Positions 45,613 through 55,026 of a stretch of DNA of 64,000 nt are shown here, in pieces. Each line of letters begins with the position of its first letter. Position 1 is the stretch's first letter. Source of the stretch: Jezberella montanilacus (GTDB lineage Bacteria > Pseudomonadota > Gammaproteobacteria > Burkholderiales > Burkholderiaceae_B); the NCBI RefSeq assembly GCF_003003055.1, contig NZ_PVTV01000003.1:1-64000 (forward strand). Reading direction: 5' to 3'. The position numbers and the translations under genes are program-made. The notes below the pieces were generated by a model that was not told the DNA's origin, made no database searches, and was given only the letters and a program-made list of their open reading frames with translations.

Positions 45613-46827
45613 TTATTTACCGTAGAGCTTGCCAAATAACACCCAGCCTTTTCCATCCCAGCGAGCCATCATCTCACGCTCGATCGGCGAAAAATCATCG
45701 GCCCCAGTCTGAATGTTGACGCCCGGCAGTAACATTGGCAATTGCAGATCGTTGATACTAGCAGCCTGTTTCATGATGTTTTCACGAGTCAGGTTGTCTC
45801 CGCATTTCTTGAGCACTTCGACTAGTGTCTGAGCGGCGTTGTAGCCAAAAACGTTATTGATATCCTTCAAATCACCTTGAGGGGCATACTTCTTCATGAA
45901 GTCAGCCCAGTCTTTGAATTCTTTGGTGTCAAACCACTGAGGGTCGGTAGGGTCTTTTTGGTATAGAGCCGTGACAATGCCAAGCCCATTCTCAGCACCA
46001 GCTGGATTCATGACAGAACCAACCGAGTTTGAGATCGAGTTCAGATACTGAGTTGGTTTCCAGCCGATTTCAGCTGCTTTTTTGATCGCCTGAGCTGCGA
46101 ACTTTGGTGTCGTCACATTAAAAAATGTATCGGCTCCCGATGCTTTTAGCTGGATCATTTGACTATCAACCGTTGGATCCGTTGATTCATAGGTGACTTT
46201 GGCAACGATCATGGTTGCCGCTTTATCACCCAAGCCATCTTCAAAACCTTTGAGATAATCCTTGCCGTAATCATCGTTCTGCATCAGCACCGCAATTTTT
46301 GCGTTGGGCTTGGTTTCAAGTATGTGTTGAGCGTAGTTTTTTGCCTCGGCGTAATAATTCGGCTGCCATCCCATCGTCCAGGGGAAATTTTTCGGATCGC
46401 CGAATTTGGTTGCACCCGTTGCGACGAATAGCTGAGGGATTCCCTTGTTATTCATGTACTTTTGGATCGCACTGTTTTGCGCAGTACCCAGACTTTGAAA
46501 AATAAACAGAACCTTATCCTGCTCAATGAGCTTGCGAGTCTGCTCGACACTTTTTGGTGGTGAATAGGCGTCGTCGTAGCTGATAAATTTGATTTTGCGC
46601 CCGTTGATGCCGCCCTCAGCATTGATTTTTTCAAAGTAAGCGGTTTCTATCTTGCCGATCGCGCCGTATGCAGAAGCGGGTCCGGAGTAAGGCCCGAAAT
46701 GACCGATGATGATTTCTGTGTCGCTTGCGCCAACATCATATTTTTTTTCAGCTAAAGCAGGGCTGATTGCAAGCCCACACATTATGCCGATCAGCAGATT
46801 CGAGAGCAACGATCGTTTTTTTGTCAT
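45613..46827 (-). CDS. ABC transporter periplasmic substrate-binding protein (branched-chain amino acid type)
   Basis: A 404-residue type I periplasmic binding protein (LivJ/LivK family). A signal peptide occupies about residues 1-27 (SLLSNLLIGIMCGLAISPALA). The mature part starts YDVGASDTEIIIGHFGPYSG, then has AYFEKINAEGGINGRKIKFI and DDAYSPPKSVEQTRKLIEQD, all typical. The ATG at 46,827 is used because a strong GAGGAGGAT site precedes it by four to five bases; an upstream start at 46,854 lacks one. No permease or ATPase genes are nearby. It follows the acyl-CoA ligase gene by 116 bases on the same strand. Confidence 0.9.
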   Translation of the reverse strand: MTKKRSLLSNLLIGIMCGLAISPALAEKKYDVGASDTEIIIGHFGPYSGPASAYGAIGKIETAYFEKINAEGGINGRKIKFISYDDAYSPPKSVEQTRKLIEQDKVLFIFQSLGTAQNSAIQKYMNNKGIPQLFVATGATKFGDPKNFPWTMGWQPNYYAEAKNYAQHILETKPNAKIAVLMQNDDYGKDYLKGFEDGLGDKAATMIVAKVTYESTDPTVDSQMIQLKASGADTFFNVTTPKFAAQAIKKAAEIGWKPTQYLNSISNSVGSVMNPAGAENGLGIVTALYQKDPTDPQWFDTKEFKDWADFMKKYAPQGDLKDINNVFGYNAAQTLVEVLKKCGDNLTRENIMKQAASINDLQLPMLLPGVNIQTGADDFSPIEREMMARWDGKGWVLFGKLYGK

Positions 46828-46943
46828 TTTTATCCTCCTCCGGTTTTTGGCCACGTTTACGTTGCCTTGAATACTGTTTAGTTCTTCGGTTTAGTCCTGT
46901 CAATGGTGGCTTACACGGGGATCCGTCGGTCATCCCTCACTCT

Positions 46944-48641
46944 CTACTTTGTCCGATTCTCGCGTGCGGCGATCTCTCGTAACTCACGGCGCAGAATCTT
47001 TCCGACGTTAGTTTTTGGTAACTCGTCTCTGAACTGGATCAGTTTGGGGCGTTTGTAATTTGTGAGCTCTTGCTTGCAGTATTCAAATACCTGCTCCTCA
47101 GTCAGACTGGGATCACTTTTCACGATAAAGACCATCACGGCTTCGCCGCTTTTTTCATTCGGGATACCGATGACTGCAGTTTCCAATACACCGGGCATTT
47201 TGGCGATGACTTCTTCAAGCTCATTGGGATACACATTGAACCCTGACACATTAATCATGTCTTTCTTTCGGTCGACAATCTTGGTGTAGCCGTCTTGGTT
47301 CATGACGCCGATGTCGCCGGACTTGAAGAATCCGTCCTTGGTGAACACTTGTTTGGTGTCTTCTGGCCTGTTCCAGTAGCCCGCCATCACCTGTGGGCCT
47401 CTGATGCATACCTCGCCCGGCGTCCCAAATGGCACTTCACGCTCGTTATTATCCAGAATAACGACTTCAGTACCGGGTACCGGCAATCCGATTGTTCCAG
47501 TAAAGCCAGTAATTAAGGTGCTGTTGACGCAAGCAACAGGGGATGTCTCAGACAGGCCATAGCCCTCGACAATCGGCACGCCTGTTGCGGCCTGCCACTG
47601 GTCTGCCACCACTTGTTGGACGGCCATGCCCCCACCGATGGCAACAAGGAGGTTGGGTAGCTTAACTTCTAAGAATTCGGGACGCCGAACCAACGCATTA
47701 AACAAGGTGTTTACCGCAGGAAAAATATGGATACCGGGATGAGAATCCAGTAGTTTGATCAAACTCGCTATGTCGCGTGGATTAGGGACTAGTATCAGCA
47801 GACCGCCCTTACGCATCCCGAAAAGTGCGCAGGCAGTTAAAGCGAAGATGTGATACATAGGCAAAGCACATAAGAACACGAGCTGTTCAATATGCTTGTT
47901 TCGCATCGCCGGCTCAAGCCACAAATCGGTCTGCATCACATTGGCAAGAATATTTCTGTGCATAAGTGTGGCAGCTTTTGCCACCCCTGTTGTACCGCCC
48001 GTGTATTGCAGAAACGCGATATCGTTTAAAGAGATCTCTGGTCTGATCACCGTTCGCTTGGCTCCAAGCTTCACCGCGGCCCTAAAGCTTATGTGAGGCA
48101 GATGCCAAGCGGGCACTGCTTTTTTCACATGACGCACGACAAAGTCAACCAGTTTTCCCTTCAATCCGATCAATTCACCCAGGCTCGTGACAATCGTTTT
48201 CTTGAGCGAGACTTCGGTCAAAATTTGCCCAAGGACGTGGGCGAAATTTTCTAGAATAATCAAAACGGACGCCCCACTATCTGTTAACTGGTGCTGCAGC
48301 TCACGGGCAGTGTAGAGTGGATTGACATTGACCACGATATAGCCAGCTCGCAGGATGCCTAGCATTGCAATCTGAAACTGCGGGATATTAGGCAGCATGA
48401 TGGCAACGCGCGCCCCAGGTTCTAAGCCCAGACCTTGCAAATAAGCAGCAAAGTTTTGTGAAAAATTGTTCAGATCACGATAAGTCATGAACTTGCCCAT
48501 GTACTCGCAAGCATTGCGATCCGGATACTGAGCAAAAGACACTTCGAACATGTCTACTAACGAGTCATATGGCAGCGTGCCAAGGTCGTGTGGGACACCT
48601 TCGGGGTAGCTTTTGAGCCAGGGCTTACTGGGGTTCGTCAT
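46944..48641 (-). CDS. fadD: long-chain fatty acid--CoA ligase
   Basis: A 565-residue AMP-forming acyl-CoA synthetase close to FadD in length (561). The ATP motif YTGGTTGVAKAATLMHRN is intact near residue 212, with the A5 EGYGLSETSPV segment, the A8 hinge GDIGVMNQDGYTKIVDRKKDMI and the catalytic Lys in LPKTNVGKILRRELRE near the C-terminus. It activates fatty acids for beta-oxidation. It is divergent from a TetR regulator with a shared 234-base promoter region, and the two beta-oxidation sets lie beyond it. Confidence 0.92.
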   Translation of the reverse strand: MTNPSKPWLKSYPEGVPHDLGTLPYDSLVDMFEVSFAQYPDRNACEYMGKFMTYRDLNNFSQNFAAYLQGLGLEPGARVAIMLPNIPQFQIAMLGILRAGYIVVNVNPLYTARELQHQLTDSGASVLIILENFAHVLGQILTEVSLKKTIVTSLGELIGLKGKLVDFVVRHVKKAVPAWHLPHISFRAAVKLGAKRTVIRPEISLNDIAFLQYTGGTTGVAKAATLMHRNILANVMQTDLWLEPAMRNKHIEQLVFLCALPMYHIFALTACALFGMRKGGLLILVPNPRDIASLIKLLDSHPGIHIFPAVNTLFNALVRRPEFLEVKLPNLLVAIGGGMAVQQVVADQWQAATGVPIVEGYGLSETSPVACVNSTLITGFTGTIGLPVPGTEVVILDNNEREVPFGTPGEVCIRGPQVMAGYWNRPEDTKQVFTKDGFFKSGDIGVMNQDGYTKIVDRKKDMINVSGFNVYPNELEEVIAKMPGVLETAVIGIPNEKSGEAVMVFIVKSDPSLTEEQVFEYCKQELTNYKRPKLIQFRDELPKTNVGKILRRELREIAARENRTK

Positions 48642-48830
48642 CGTGACAGCTCTTAGTAATGGTTATTCGATCAGGGTATTAACAACAAGTTTTCATCATG
48701 CGTAAGTCTGTTGACGCAATAACATCACTAATTCAGGCCCTTCGGTAGATCGGGTTTTCCCGCAATTATTTATGCGGCACTGCAAAAACTGTTTTCTTAC
48801 TGCGTCATTTAGCAATATCTGATTTAATAT

Positions 48831-48848
48831 AAACGAACGATCGTATTA
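48831..48848. promoter_or_regulatory. candidate TetR operator
   Basis: AAACGAACGATCGTATTA centres on the perfect 8-bp palindrome ACGATCGT (48,837-48,844) with partial symmetry further out. It sits in an AT-rich promoter-like stretch 28 bases before the TetR start, between the divergent fadD and TetR genes, a common place for an autoregulatory site. No second copy was found upstream of the other beta-oxidation genes by eye. Confidence 0.4.
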
Positions 48849-48875
48849 TTTATTATCTCTGTTTACCATTCTTAA

Positions 48876-49517
48876 ATGCGCGAACTCATGCTTGAGCAAA
48901 CGATCAACCCAACTTTCTCGATCGAGCCTAAAAAAGGGCTCGTGACTAAAGCGTTAATCCTTAGCGCAGCTTTAGACATTGCTAGCAAGTCTGGGCTTGA
49001 AGGAATCACAATTGGTACGCTGGCCGAAACGGTCAGTATGAGCAAGAGTGGGGTGTTTGCGCATTTTGGATCACGAGAAGACTTGCAGGTCGAGGTCGTT
49101 AGAGAATACCGACAGCGCTTTAAAGAATTGGTTTTTTTGCCTGCTCTTTCAAAGTCAAAGGGTTTGCCGCGTTTATTACATATGCTTAATGCATGGCTGA
49201 AGATGAGCACGGGTGCTGACACGTCAAGCTGCTTTTTTATCGCTGGCGCGGCCGAATTCGATGATCGCCCCGGTATCGTACGAGACGAGCTGAAACAAAG
49301 CGTGGAAGACTGGCGGGCCGCACTGCTCAGGGCGATTAACGAGTCAGTGTCGAGCGGACATCTCAAGAAAACGGTAGACGCAAACGCTCTTTTGTTTCAG
49401 GTGTACAGCATCGTACTAGGTGTGCACCATGACGCCCGCTTTTTGCAGAACACTAAAAGCCTCGCCCTGGCTAAGAAGTTGATCAAACAAATTATCTCTG
49501 ATCACCAAGCAAAGTGA
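48876..49517 (+). CDS. TetR/AcrR family transcriptional regulator
   Basis: A 213-residue TetR-family repressor. The helix-turn-helix is clear near residues 22-66: TKALILSAALDIASKSGLEG, TIGTLAETVSMSKSGVFAHF and GSREDLQVEVV. The C-terminal ligand-binding half is helical and of the type often found next to fatty-acid genes. It lies divergent from fadD and 35 bases before the acyl-CoA dehydrogenase gene on its own strand. It probably controls both and responds to an acyl-CoA; ligand and targets are inference. An ATG at 48,888 is an alternative start. Confidence 0.9.
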   Translation: MRELMLEQTINPTFSIEPKKGLVTKALILSAALDIASKSGLEGITIGTLAETVSMSKSGVFAHFGSREDLQVEVVREYRQRFKELVFLPALSKSKGLPRLLHMLNAWLKMSTGADTSSCFFIAGAAEFDDRPGIVRDELKQSVEDWRAALLRAINESVSSGHLKKTVDANALLFQVYSIVLGVHHDARFLQNTKSLALAKKLIKQIISDHQAK

Positions 49518-49552
49518 TCATCCCATTATTTTCCTGGCTACTCTGAAAAATC

Positions 49553-51340
49553 ATGCCTAAATACACCCCACCGTTGCGCGATATTCATTTTGTTATCCAC
49601 GAATTGCTGAGTGCTGAGAAAATATTTGCCAGCTTGCCAGCCTACAAAGAGGTCGATAAAGAGACACTTAATCAGATTATTGAAGAGGCAGGCAAATTTG
49701 CCAGTGAGATCGCTTTTCCTTTGAATCAAGTGGGCGATAAAGAGGGTTGCGTGCGCCGAGATGACGGTTCAGTTAGCACACCGGCTGGATTTAAAGAGGC
49801 TTACGCGCAATACGTCGAAGGTGGGTGGCCCTCTCTTTCGTGCGATCCTGAATACGGTGGCCAAGGATTACCGCAATTGCTCAACACGGTTTTGTATGAA
49901 ATGTTGAATTCAGCGAATCAAGCTTGGGCTATGTATCCCGGACTGTCTCACGGTGCATACGAATGCCTTCACGCGCACGGCACGCCGGAGCAGAAGAAAC
50001 TTTATCTGGACAAACTCGTTTCGGGCCTTTGGACAGGGACGATGTGCCTGACTGAACCACATTGTGGGACAGATCTCGGGATGCTGAGAACCACAGCGCA
50101 CGCCACGTCGGATGGTGCTTATTCTGTTACCGGCACCAAAATCTTCATCTCGAGCGGTGAGCATGATTTGTCTGAAAATATCATCCACCTCGTGCTGGCA
50201 AGGCTTCCCGATTCTCCGAAGGGGACAAAAGGGATTTCTCTTTTCGCTGTTCCGAAATTTTTAGTTAATCCTGATGGTTCACTGGGCGAGCGAAATCGTG
50301 TTTCGTGCGGATCGCTTGAACACAAAATGGGTATTCACGGCAATGCAACGTGTGTGATGAACTTTGATGGCGCGCTGGGTAGTTTGGTCGGCGAACCTCA
50401 CAAGGGCCTCAGCGCAATGTTTGTCATGATGAATGCAGCCCGCCTTGGCGTCGGCATGCAAAGCCTCGGGTTGACAGAGGTGGCTTATCAAAATTCAGTG
50501 GCCTATGCAAAGGACCGCCTGCAAATGCGCAGCCTGACCGGGCCAAAAGAGCCGGATAAAGCAGCCGATCCGATCATCGTTCATCCAGATGTCCGCAGAA
50601 TGCTGTTGACGCAAAGGGCGTATTCGGAGGGTGCCCGAGCCTTTGCCTATTGGGTCGCACTGATGATCGACACTGAGCTCAATCATCCCGACGACGACGT
50701 TCGCAAAGATACGGCAGATATGGTGACCTTGTTGACACCGATTGTGAAGGCCTTCCTGACAGATAACGCATTTACTGCAACAAACGAAGGATTGCAGGTA
50801 TTCGGCGGACATGGCTACATCGCTGAATGGGGGATGGAGCAATATGTCAGGGATGCGCGAATCACTATGATTTATGAGGGCACCAACACGATCCAGTCGC
50901 TCGACTTATTAGGGCGAAAAGTGCTGGGTGATATGGGACAGAAGCTGCGAAAGTTTGGCAAGATTGTCGAGGCTTTCATTGAAGACGAGGGTGTTCGTAA
51001 GGATATGCAGGAATTTATTGATCCCTTGGCAGATCTGGCTTCGAAAGTCGAGAAGTTGACTAAAGAAATTGGCATGAAGGCCATGATGAATCATGACGAA
51101 GTGGGGGCTGCTGCCGTACCTTATCTCAGGTTGGTCGGTCATCTGGTCTATGCCTATTTCTTTGCACGCATGGCCAAGATCGCCCTGACGAATAAAGCCA
51201 GCCCGGATTCTTTCTATCAGGCGAAACTTTTCACGGCCAGGTTCTACTTTGCAAAACTGTTACCTGAAACAGCCCAGTTGATTCGTGCGGCCAGCGCGGG
51301 ATCAAAGACCTTAATGGCAATGCCTGCCGATCTTTTTTAA
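49553..51340 (+). CDS. acyl-CoA dehydrogenase (long, FadE5/DmdC-like)
   Basis: A 595-residue FAD acyl-CoA dehydrogenase of the long form with an extra N-terminal segment (about 1-45) and a C-terminal domain of about 120 residues. Family motifs are CLTEPHCGTDLGMLRT, GTKIFISSGEHDL, KMGIHGNATCVMNFDGA and the catalytic-Glu segment MIYEGTNTIQSLDL. It performs the first oxidation of the beta-oxidation cycle on an acyl-CoA of unknown chain. It starts a tight three-gene run with the dehydrogenase/hydratase (10-base gap) and a thiolase. Confidence 0.9.
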   Translation: MPKYTPPLRDIHFVIHELLSAEKIFASLPAYKEVDKETLNQIIEEAGKFASEIAFPLNQVGDKEGCVRRDDGSVSTPAGFKEAYAQYVEGGWPSLSCDPEYGGQGLPQLLNTVLYEMLNSANQAWAMYPGLSHGAYECLHAHGTPEQKKLYLDKLVSGLWTGTMCLTEPHCGTDLGMLRTTAHATSDGAYSVTGTKIFISSGEHDLSENIIHLVLARLPDSPKGTKGISLFAVPKFLVNPDGSLGERNRVSCGSLEHKMGIHGNATCVMNFDGALGSLVGEPHKGLSAMFVMMNAARLGVGMQSLGLTEVAYQNSVAYAKDRLQMRSLTGPKEPDKAADPIIVHPDVRRMLLTQRAYSEGARAFAYWVALMIDTELNHPDDDVRKDTADMVTLLTPIVKAFLTDNAFTATNEGLQVFGGHGYIAEWGMEQYVRDARITMIYEGTNTIQSLDLLGRKVLGDMGQKLRKFGKIVEAFIEDEGVRKDMQEFIDPLADLASKVEKLTKEIGMKAMMNHDEVGAAAVPYLRLVGHLVYAYFFARMAKIALTNKASPDSFYQAKLFTARFYFAKLLPETAQLIRAASAGSKTLMAMPADLF

Positions 51341-51350
51341 GTGAACTGCT

Positions 51351-53792
51351 ATGACTGACCGAAAACTGATTAAAAGAGTAGCCGTCCTTGGCGCAGGCGT
51401 GATGGGTGCGCAAATTGCAGCGCATTGCATTAACGTTGGGATTCCTGTCTTGCTGTTCGATCTGGCGTCTCAACCTGTCGAAGGTAAAGCCGTCAATAAA
51501 AATGCGATCGCGTTAAAGGCAATTGAAAATCTGAAGAAGGCAAAACCAGCACCCCTTGGATTGGCTGACCGAGCCAGCCTGATTCAAGCAGCCAACTACG
51601 ATGACGATCTGAATCTGCTGGCCGATTGCGAATTGATTATCGAGGCAATCGCAGAAAGACTTGACTGGAAGCATACCCTCTATGAAAAGGTGGCGCCGCA
51701 TATCCCTGAGCATGCAATATTTGCAACGAATACATCGGGCCTGTCTATCGGCGCCTTGGCTAAAGGGTTTCCGGATGATCTGAAGAAACGATTTTGCGGC
51801 GTGCATTTCTTCAATCCACCACGTTACATGCATTTGCTGGAGTTGATTCCTGCAGACGATACCGATTCGGCGGTGTTGGATGAACTTGAAACGTTCATGA
51901 CGTCGACGATGGGTAAAGGGGTAGTGAGAGCTAAGGACACGCCAAACTTTGTGGGTAATCGTGTAGGCGTTTTTTCCATTTTGGCTGTCATTGAGGAAGC
52001 AAGAAAATATGGGCTGAGCTTTGATGCAGTGGACGCAATCACGGGGAGCAAATTAGGCCGATCCAAATCTGCAACGTTTCGAACCAGCGACGTGGTTGGG
52101 TTAGACACGCTCGCGCATGTCATCAAGACCATGGAAGACTCCTTACCAGACGATCCTTTCGCTCACTTATTCAAGACACCAGATGTCTTAGCGAAATTGA
52201 TTGCGAAGGGCGCGCTAGGACAAAAAACGCAAGCAGGGTTTTATCGTAAAGAGGGTAAAAAAGTTCTCGTCCTGAACCCGGATACGATGGATTACCAACC
52301 TTCTGACACAACCAGTTCGCCACTGATTGATCGCATTCTCAAGAAACCGATAGCCGAGCGACTTGAGCTACTCAGAACAACGGATGATCCGCAGGCTCAG
52401 TTTTTATGGGCGATCTTTCGGGATATTTTCCATTACTGTGCAATTCATTTGGGTGATATTGCCGAGTCGGCACGAGAGATTGATCTAGCCATGCGATGGG
52501 GTTATGGCTGGGATAGCGGTCCGTTCGAGGATTGGCAAGCGGCAGGCTGGATACAAGTTGCAGGCTGGATTAAAGAGGATATTGATCAAGGAAAGGCCTT
52601 AAGCAATGCGCCCTTGCCTGAGTGGGTATTTGCGGCGAGCATGAGTGCAAGTCAAGCTGTTCATACTCCAGAGGGTTCGTGGTCAGCGTCGGCCAATCAA
52701 TATATTTCGCGCTCGAGCTTGCCCGTCTACAAAAAGCAGGTTTTCCGTGCACCCCTGCTCGGTGATGGTTCGCCCGATCCCAGCACTGCGGGTTCGACTG
52801 TTTATGAAAATTCAGACCTTCGGGTATGGGTCGAGACCAGTCAGCCCGAGGTATTGATTGCGTCGTTCCGATCCAAAATGAACACTTTCAGTGCTGACGT
52901 ATTGAACGGACTGCAACAAGCAGTCGATCTGGCTGAGGCGAATTATGCGGGTTTAGTTATCTGGCAAACAGCGTCCTTGAAGCTCGGTACGCCTGGTGGG
53001 CCTTTTTCTGCCGGTGCCAACCTCGAAGGTGCAATCCCACTCGTCATGAAGTCTGGCCCTGCAGGTGTCGAACCGCTGGTGAAGCTTTTTCAAGACACCA
53101 TGATGAAAGTGAAGTACGCGCAAGTGCCGGTGGTTGCTGCGGTTGCCGGTATTGCGCTAGGTGGTGGCTGTGAATTGCTGTTGCACGCCTCAAGGCGGGT
53201 GGCTGCCATGGAAAGTTTTATCGGTCTGGTAGAAATTGGTGTGGGCTTGCTGCCGGCAGGCGGAGGGCTTAAAGAAGCCGCGATTCGCGCAGCGGTCGGT
53301 ATTGAACACGCAGGCAACACAAATTATCTGGACTTCCTCAAAACCTCCTTTGAGAATGCGGCGATGGCTAAAGTGTCATCGTCTGCACAAGAGGCCATGA
53401 AAATGGCTTATCTTCAAAAAGGCGACATCCTGGTGGCAAACGTTTATGAGTTGCTGGCGCAGGCCCAGAATCAAGTTAAGTCAATGCACTATGCAGGCTA
53501 TCGAGCGCCAATCCAGACGCTGATCCCAGTTGGCGGACGGTCGGTGATTTCAACGGTGAGGGGACAACTGGCCAATATGCGCGACGGGGGCTTTATTTCT
53601 GAGCACGATGCCCACATTGCGCACAAAATCATTCATGTTCTGGCGGGTGGTGATGTGGATGCAGGAACGCTTGTCACTGAGGATTGGTTGCTCAAGCTGG
53701 AACGTCAAGCCTTTATAGACTTGATCGGGCATCCCAAGACGATGGAAAGAATAATGGGCCTGATCCAAACTGGCAAACCCCTTAGAAATTGA
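51351..53792 (+). CDS. bifunctional 3-hydroxyacyl-CoA dehydrogenase/enoyl-CoA hydratase (FadN type)
   Basis: An 813-residue fusion with the dehydrogenase first. The NAD-binding VAVLGAGVMGAQIAAHCINVG is at the N-terminus, the catalytic His lies in GVHFFNPPRYMHLLEL and the dehydrogenase C-domain follows. The crotonase part sits near residues 490-720, with PFSAGANLEGAI and IALGGGCELLLHASRRVAA then SFIGLVEIGVGLLPAGGG, keeping the catalytic Glu residues. This order (dehydrogenase then hydratase) matches Bacillus FadN, unlike E. coli FadB. It catalyses hydration and the second oxidation of beta-oxidation. The thiolase gene follows almost at once. Confidence 0.92.
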   Translation: MTDRKLIKRVAVLGAGVMGAQIAAHCINVGIPVLLFDLASQPVEGKAVNKNAIALKAIENLKKAKPAPLGLADRASLIQAANYDDDLNLLADCELIIEAIAERLDWKHTLYEKVAPHIPEHAIFATNTSGLSIGALAKGFPDDLKKRFCGVHFFNPPRYMHLLELIPADDTDSAVLDELETFMTSTMGKGVVRAKDTPNFVGNRVGVFSILAVIEEARKYGLSFDAVDAITGSKLGRSKSATFRTSDVVGLDTLAHVIKTMEDSLPDDPFAHLFKTPDVLAKLIAKGALGQKTQAGFYRKEGKKVLVLNPDTMDYQPSDTTSSPLIDRILKKPIAERLELLRTTDDPQAQFLWAIFRDIFHYCAIHLGDIAESAREIDLAMRWGYGWDSGPFEDWQAAGWIQVAGWIKEDIDQGKALSNAPLPEWVFAASMSASQAVHTPEGSWSASANQYISRSSLPVYKKQVFRAPLLGDGSPDPSTAGSTVYENSDLRVWVETSQPEVLIASFRSKMNTFSADVLNGLQQAVDLAEANYAGLVIWQTASLKLGTPGGPFSAGANLEGAIPLVMKSGPAGVEPLVKLFQDTMMKVKYAQVPVVAAVAGIALGGGCELLLHASRRVAAMESFIGLVEIGVGLLPAGGGLKEAAIRAAVGIEHAGNTNYLDFLKTSFENAAMAKVSSSAQEAMKMAYLQKGDILVANVYELLAQAQNQVKSMHYAGYRAPIQTLIPVGGRSVISTVRGQLANMRDGGFISEHDAHIAHKIIHVLAGGDVDAGTLVTEDWLLKLERQAFIDLIGHPKTMERIMGLIQTGKPLRN

Positions 53793-53813
53793 TTGCTCGA
53801 GAAAATATTCATC

Positions 53814-55010
53814 ATGAAACCAATTAAAGAAGCTTACATCGTTGCCGCGACAAGAAGCCCTGTCGGCAAATCAGGCAGAGGGGCCTTGAGGAACACACGC
53901 CCAGACGATTTGCTTGGTTACGCGCTCAAGCACGTTCTTACGCAAGTCCCAACGCTGGATCCGGCTGCGATTGAAGATGCCATCATCGGCTGCGCAATGC
54001 CCGAGGCTCAGCAAGGATTAAACATTGCACGTCAAGCCTTACTGTTTGGCGGACTCCCCAATACGGTTGGTGGCGTGACGATCAATCGCTTTTGCTCTTC
54101 AGGCTTGAATGCGATAGCGATGGCGGCAGATCGTATTCGAGTGGGCGAGGCTGACGTCATGATCGCTGGTGGTGTCGAGTCCATGAGCATGGTGCCGATG
54201 GGCGGGAACACGCCATCGCTTTCCCCGAGTATCTTTCTGAGCGATGAAAACATTGGTCTCGCTTACGGGATGGGCTTAACTGCTGAGAAAGTAGCGCAGC
54301 AATGGAAGGTCAGTCGTGAAGACCAAGACGCCTTTGCCTTAGCGTCGCATCAGAAAGCGATCGCTGCGCAAACGGCGGGAGAGTTTGCTGATGAGCTATT
54401 CTCGGTCAAGCTTGCCAACCGATCCATGGATTTAGCGCGAGGTGAAGTGGCTCTTCAGTGGAGCGAGTTCAGCAAAGACGAAGGTCCTCGCCACGATACC
54501 TCTCTCGCAGCACTTGGCAAGTTAAAGTCGCCTTTTGCTTATGGGGGTAGCGTAACAGCTGGCAACAGCTCTCAAACGTCCGACGGCGCGGGTGCGTTGA
54601 TTCTTGCTAGCGAAGACGCTATCAAGACCTTTGGCCTGACGCCGTTAGCCCGTTTTGTCAGTTTTGCAGTGCGGGGTGTACCGCCTGAGATTATGGGTAT
54701 TGGGCCTAAAGAGGCGATTCCTGCGGTTTTGAAAAAGGCCGGCTTAAGCTTGCAAGACATAGACTGGATTGAGCTGAACGAGGCCTTCGCAGCTCAGGCT
54801 TTAGCCGTCATAAGGGATTTGCAACTGAACTCAAGTAAAGTGAATCCCTTAGGTGGAGCAATCGCCTTGGGTCATCCACTGGGTGCTACCGGTGCGCTCA
54901 GGGCTGCAACAGCGCTTCATGCTTTACAAAGAAGAAACCTGCGATACGCCATGGTCACCATGTGTGTTGGCATGGGCATGGGTGCCGCAGGTTTATTTGA
55001 GCGCTGTTGA
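53814..55010 (+). CDS. acetyl-CoA C-acyltransferase (thiolase)
   Basis: A 398-residue thiolase that cleaves 3-ketoacyl-CoA. The nucleophilic Cys lies in [15 protein letters not shown], the His in GHPLGATGAL and the second Cys in MCVGMGMGAAG near the C-terminus. It closes the acyl-CoA dehydrogenase and FadN-type operon. The ATG at 53,814 fits the family N-terminus (IKEAYIVAATRSPVGKSG); a TTG at 53,793 directly at the preceding stop codon is possible but unlikely. It converges with the outer-membrane protein gene at 55,027. Confidence 0.93.
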   Translation: MKPIKEAYIVAATRSPVGKSGRGALRNTRPDDLLGYALKHVLTQVPTLDPAAIEDAIIGCAMPEAQQGLNIARQALLFGGLPNTVGGVTINRFCSSGLNAIAMAADRIRVGEADVMIAGGVESMSMVPMGGNTPSLSPSIFLSDENIGLAYGMGLTAEKVAQQWKVSREDQDAFALASHQKAIAAQTAGEFADELFSVKLANRSMDLARGEVALQWSEFSKDEGPRHDTSLAALGKLKSPFAYGGSVTAGNSSQTSDGAGALILASEDAIKTFGLTPLARFVSFAVRGVPPEIMGIGPKEAIPAVLKKAGLSLQDIDWIELNEAFAAQALAVIRDLQLNSSKVNPLGGAIALGHPLGATGALRAATALHALQRRNLRYAMVTMCVGMGMGAAGLFERC

Positions 55011-55026
55011 ACGACAGCGCCCGAGT

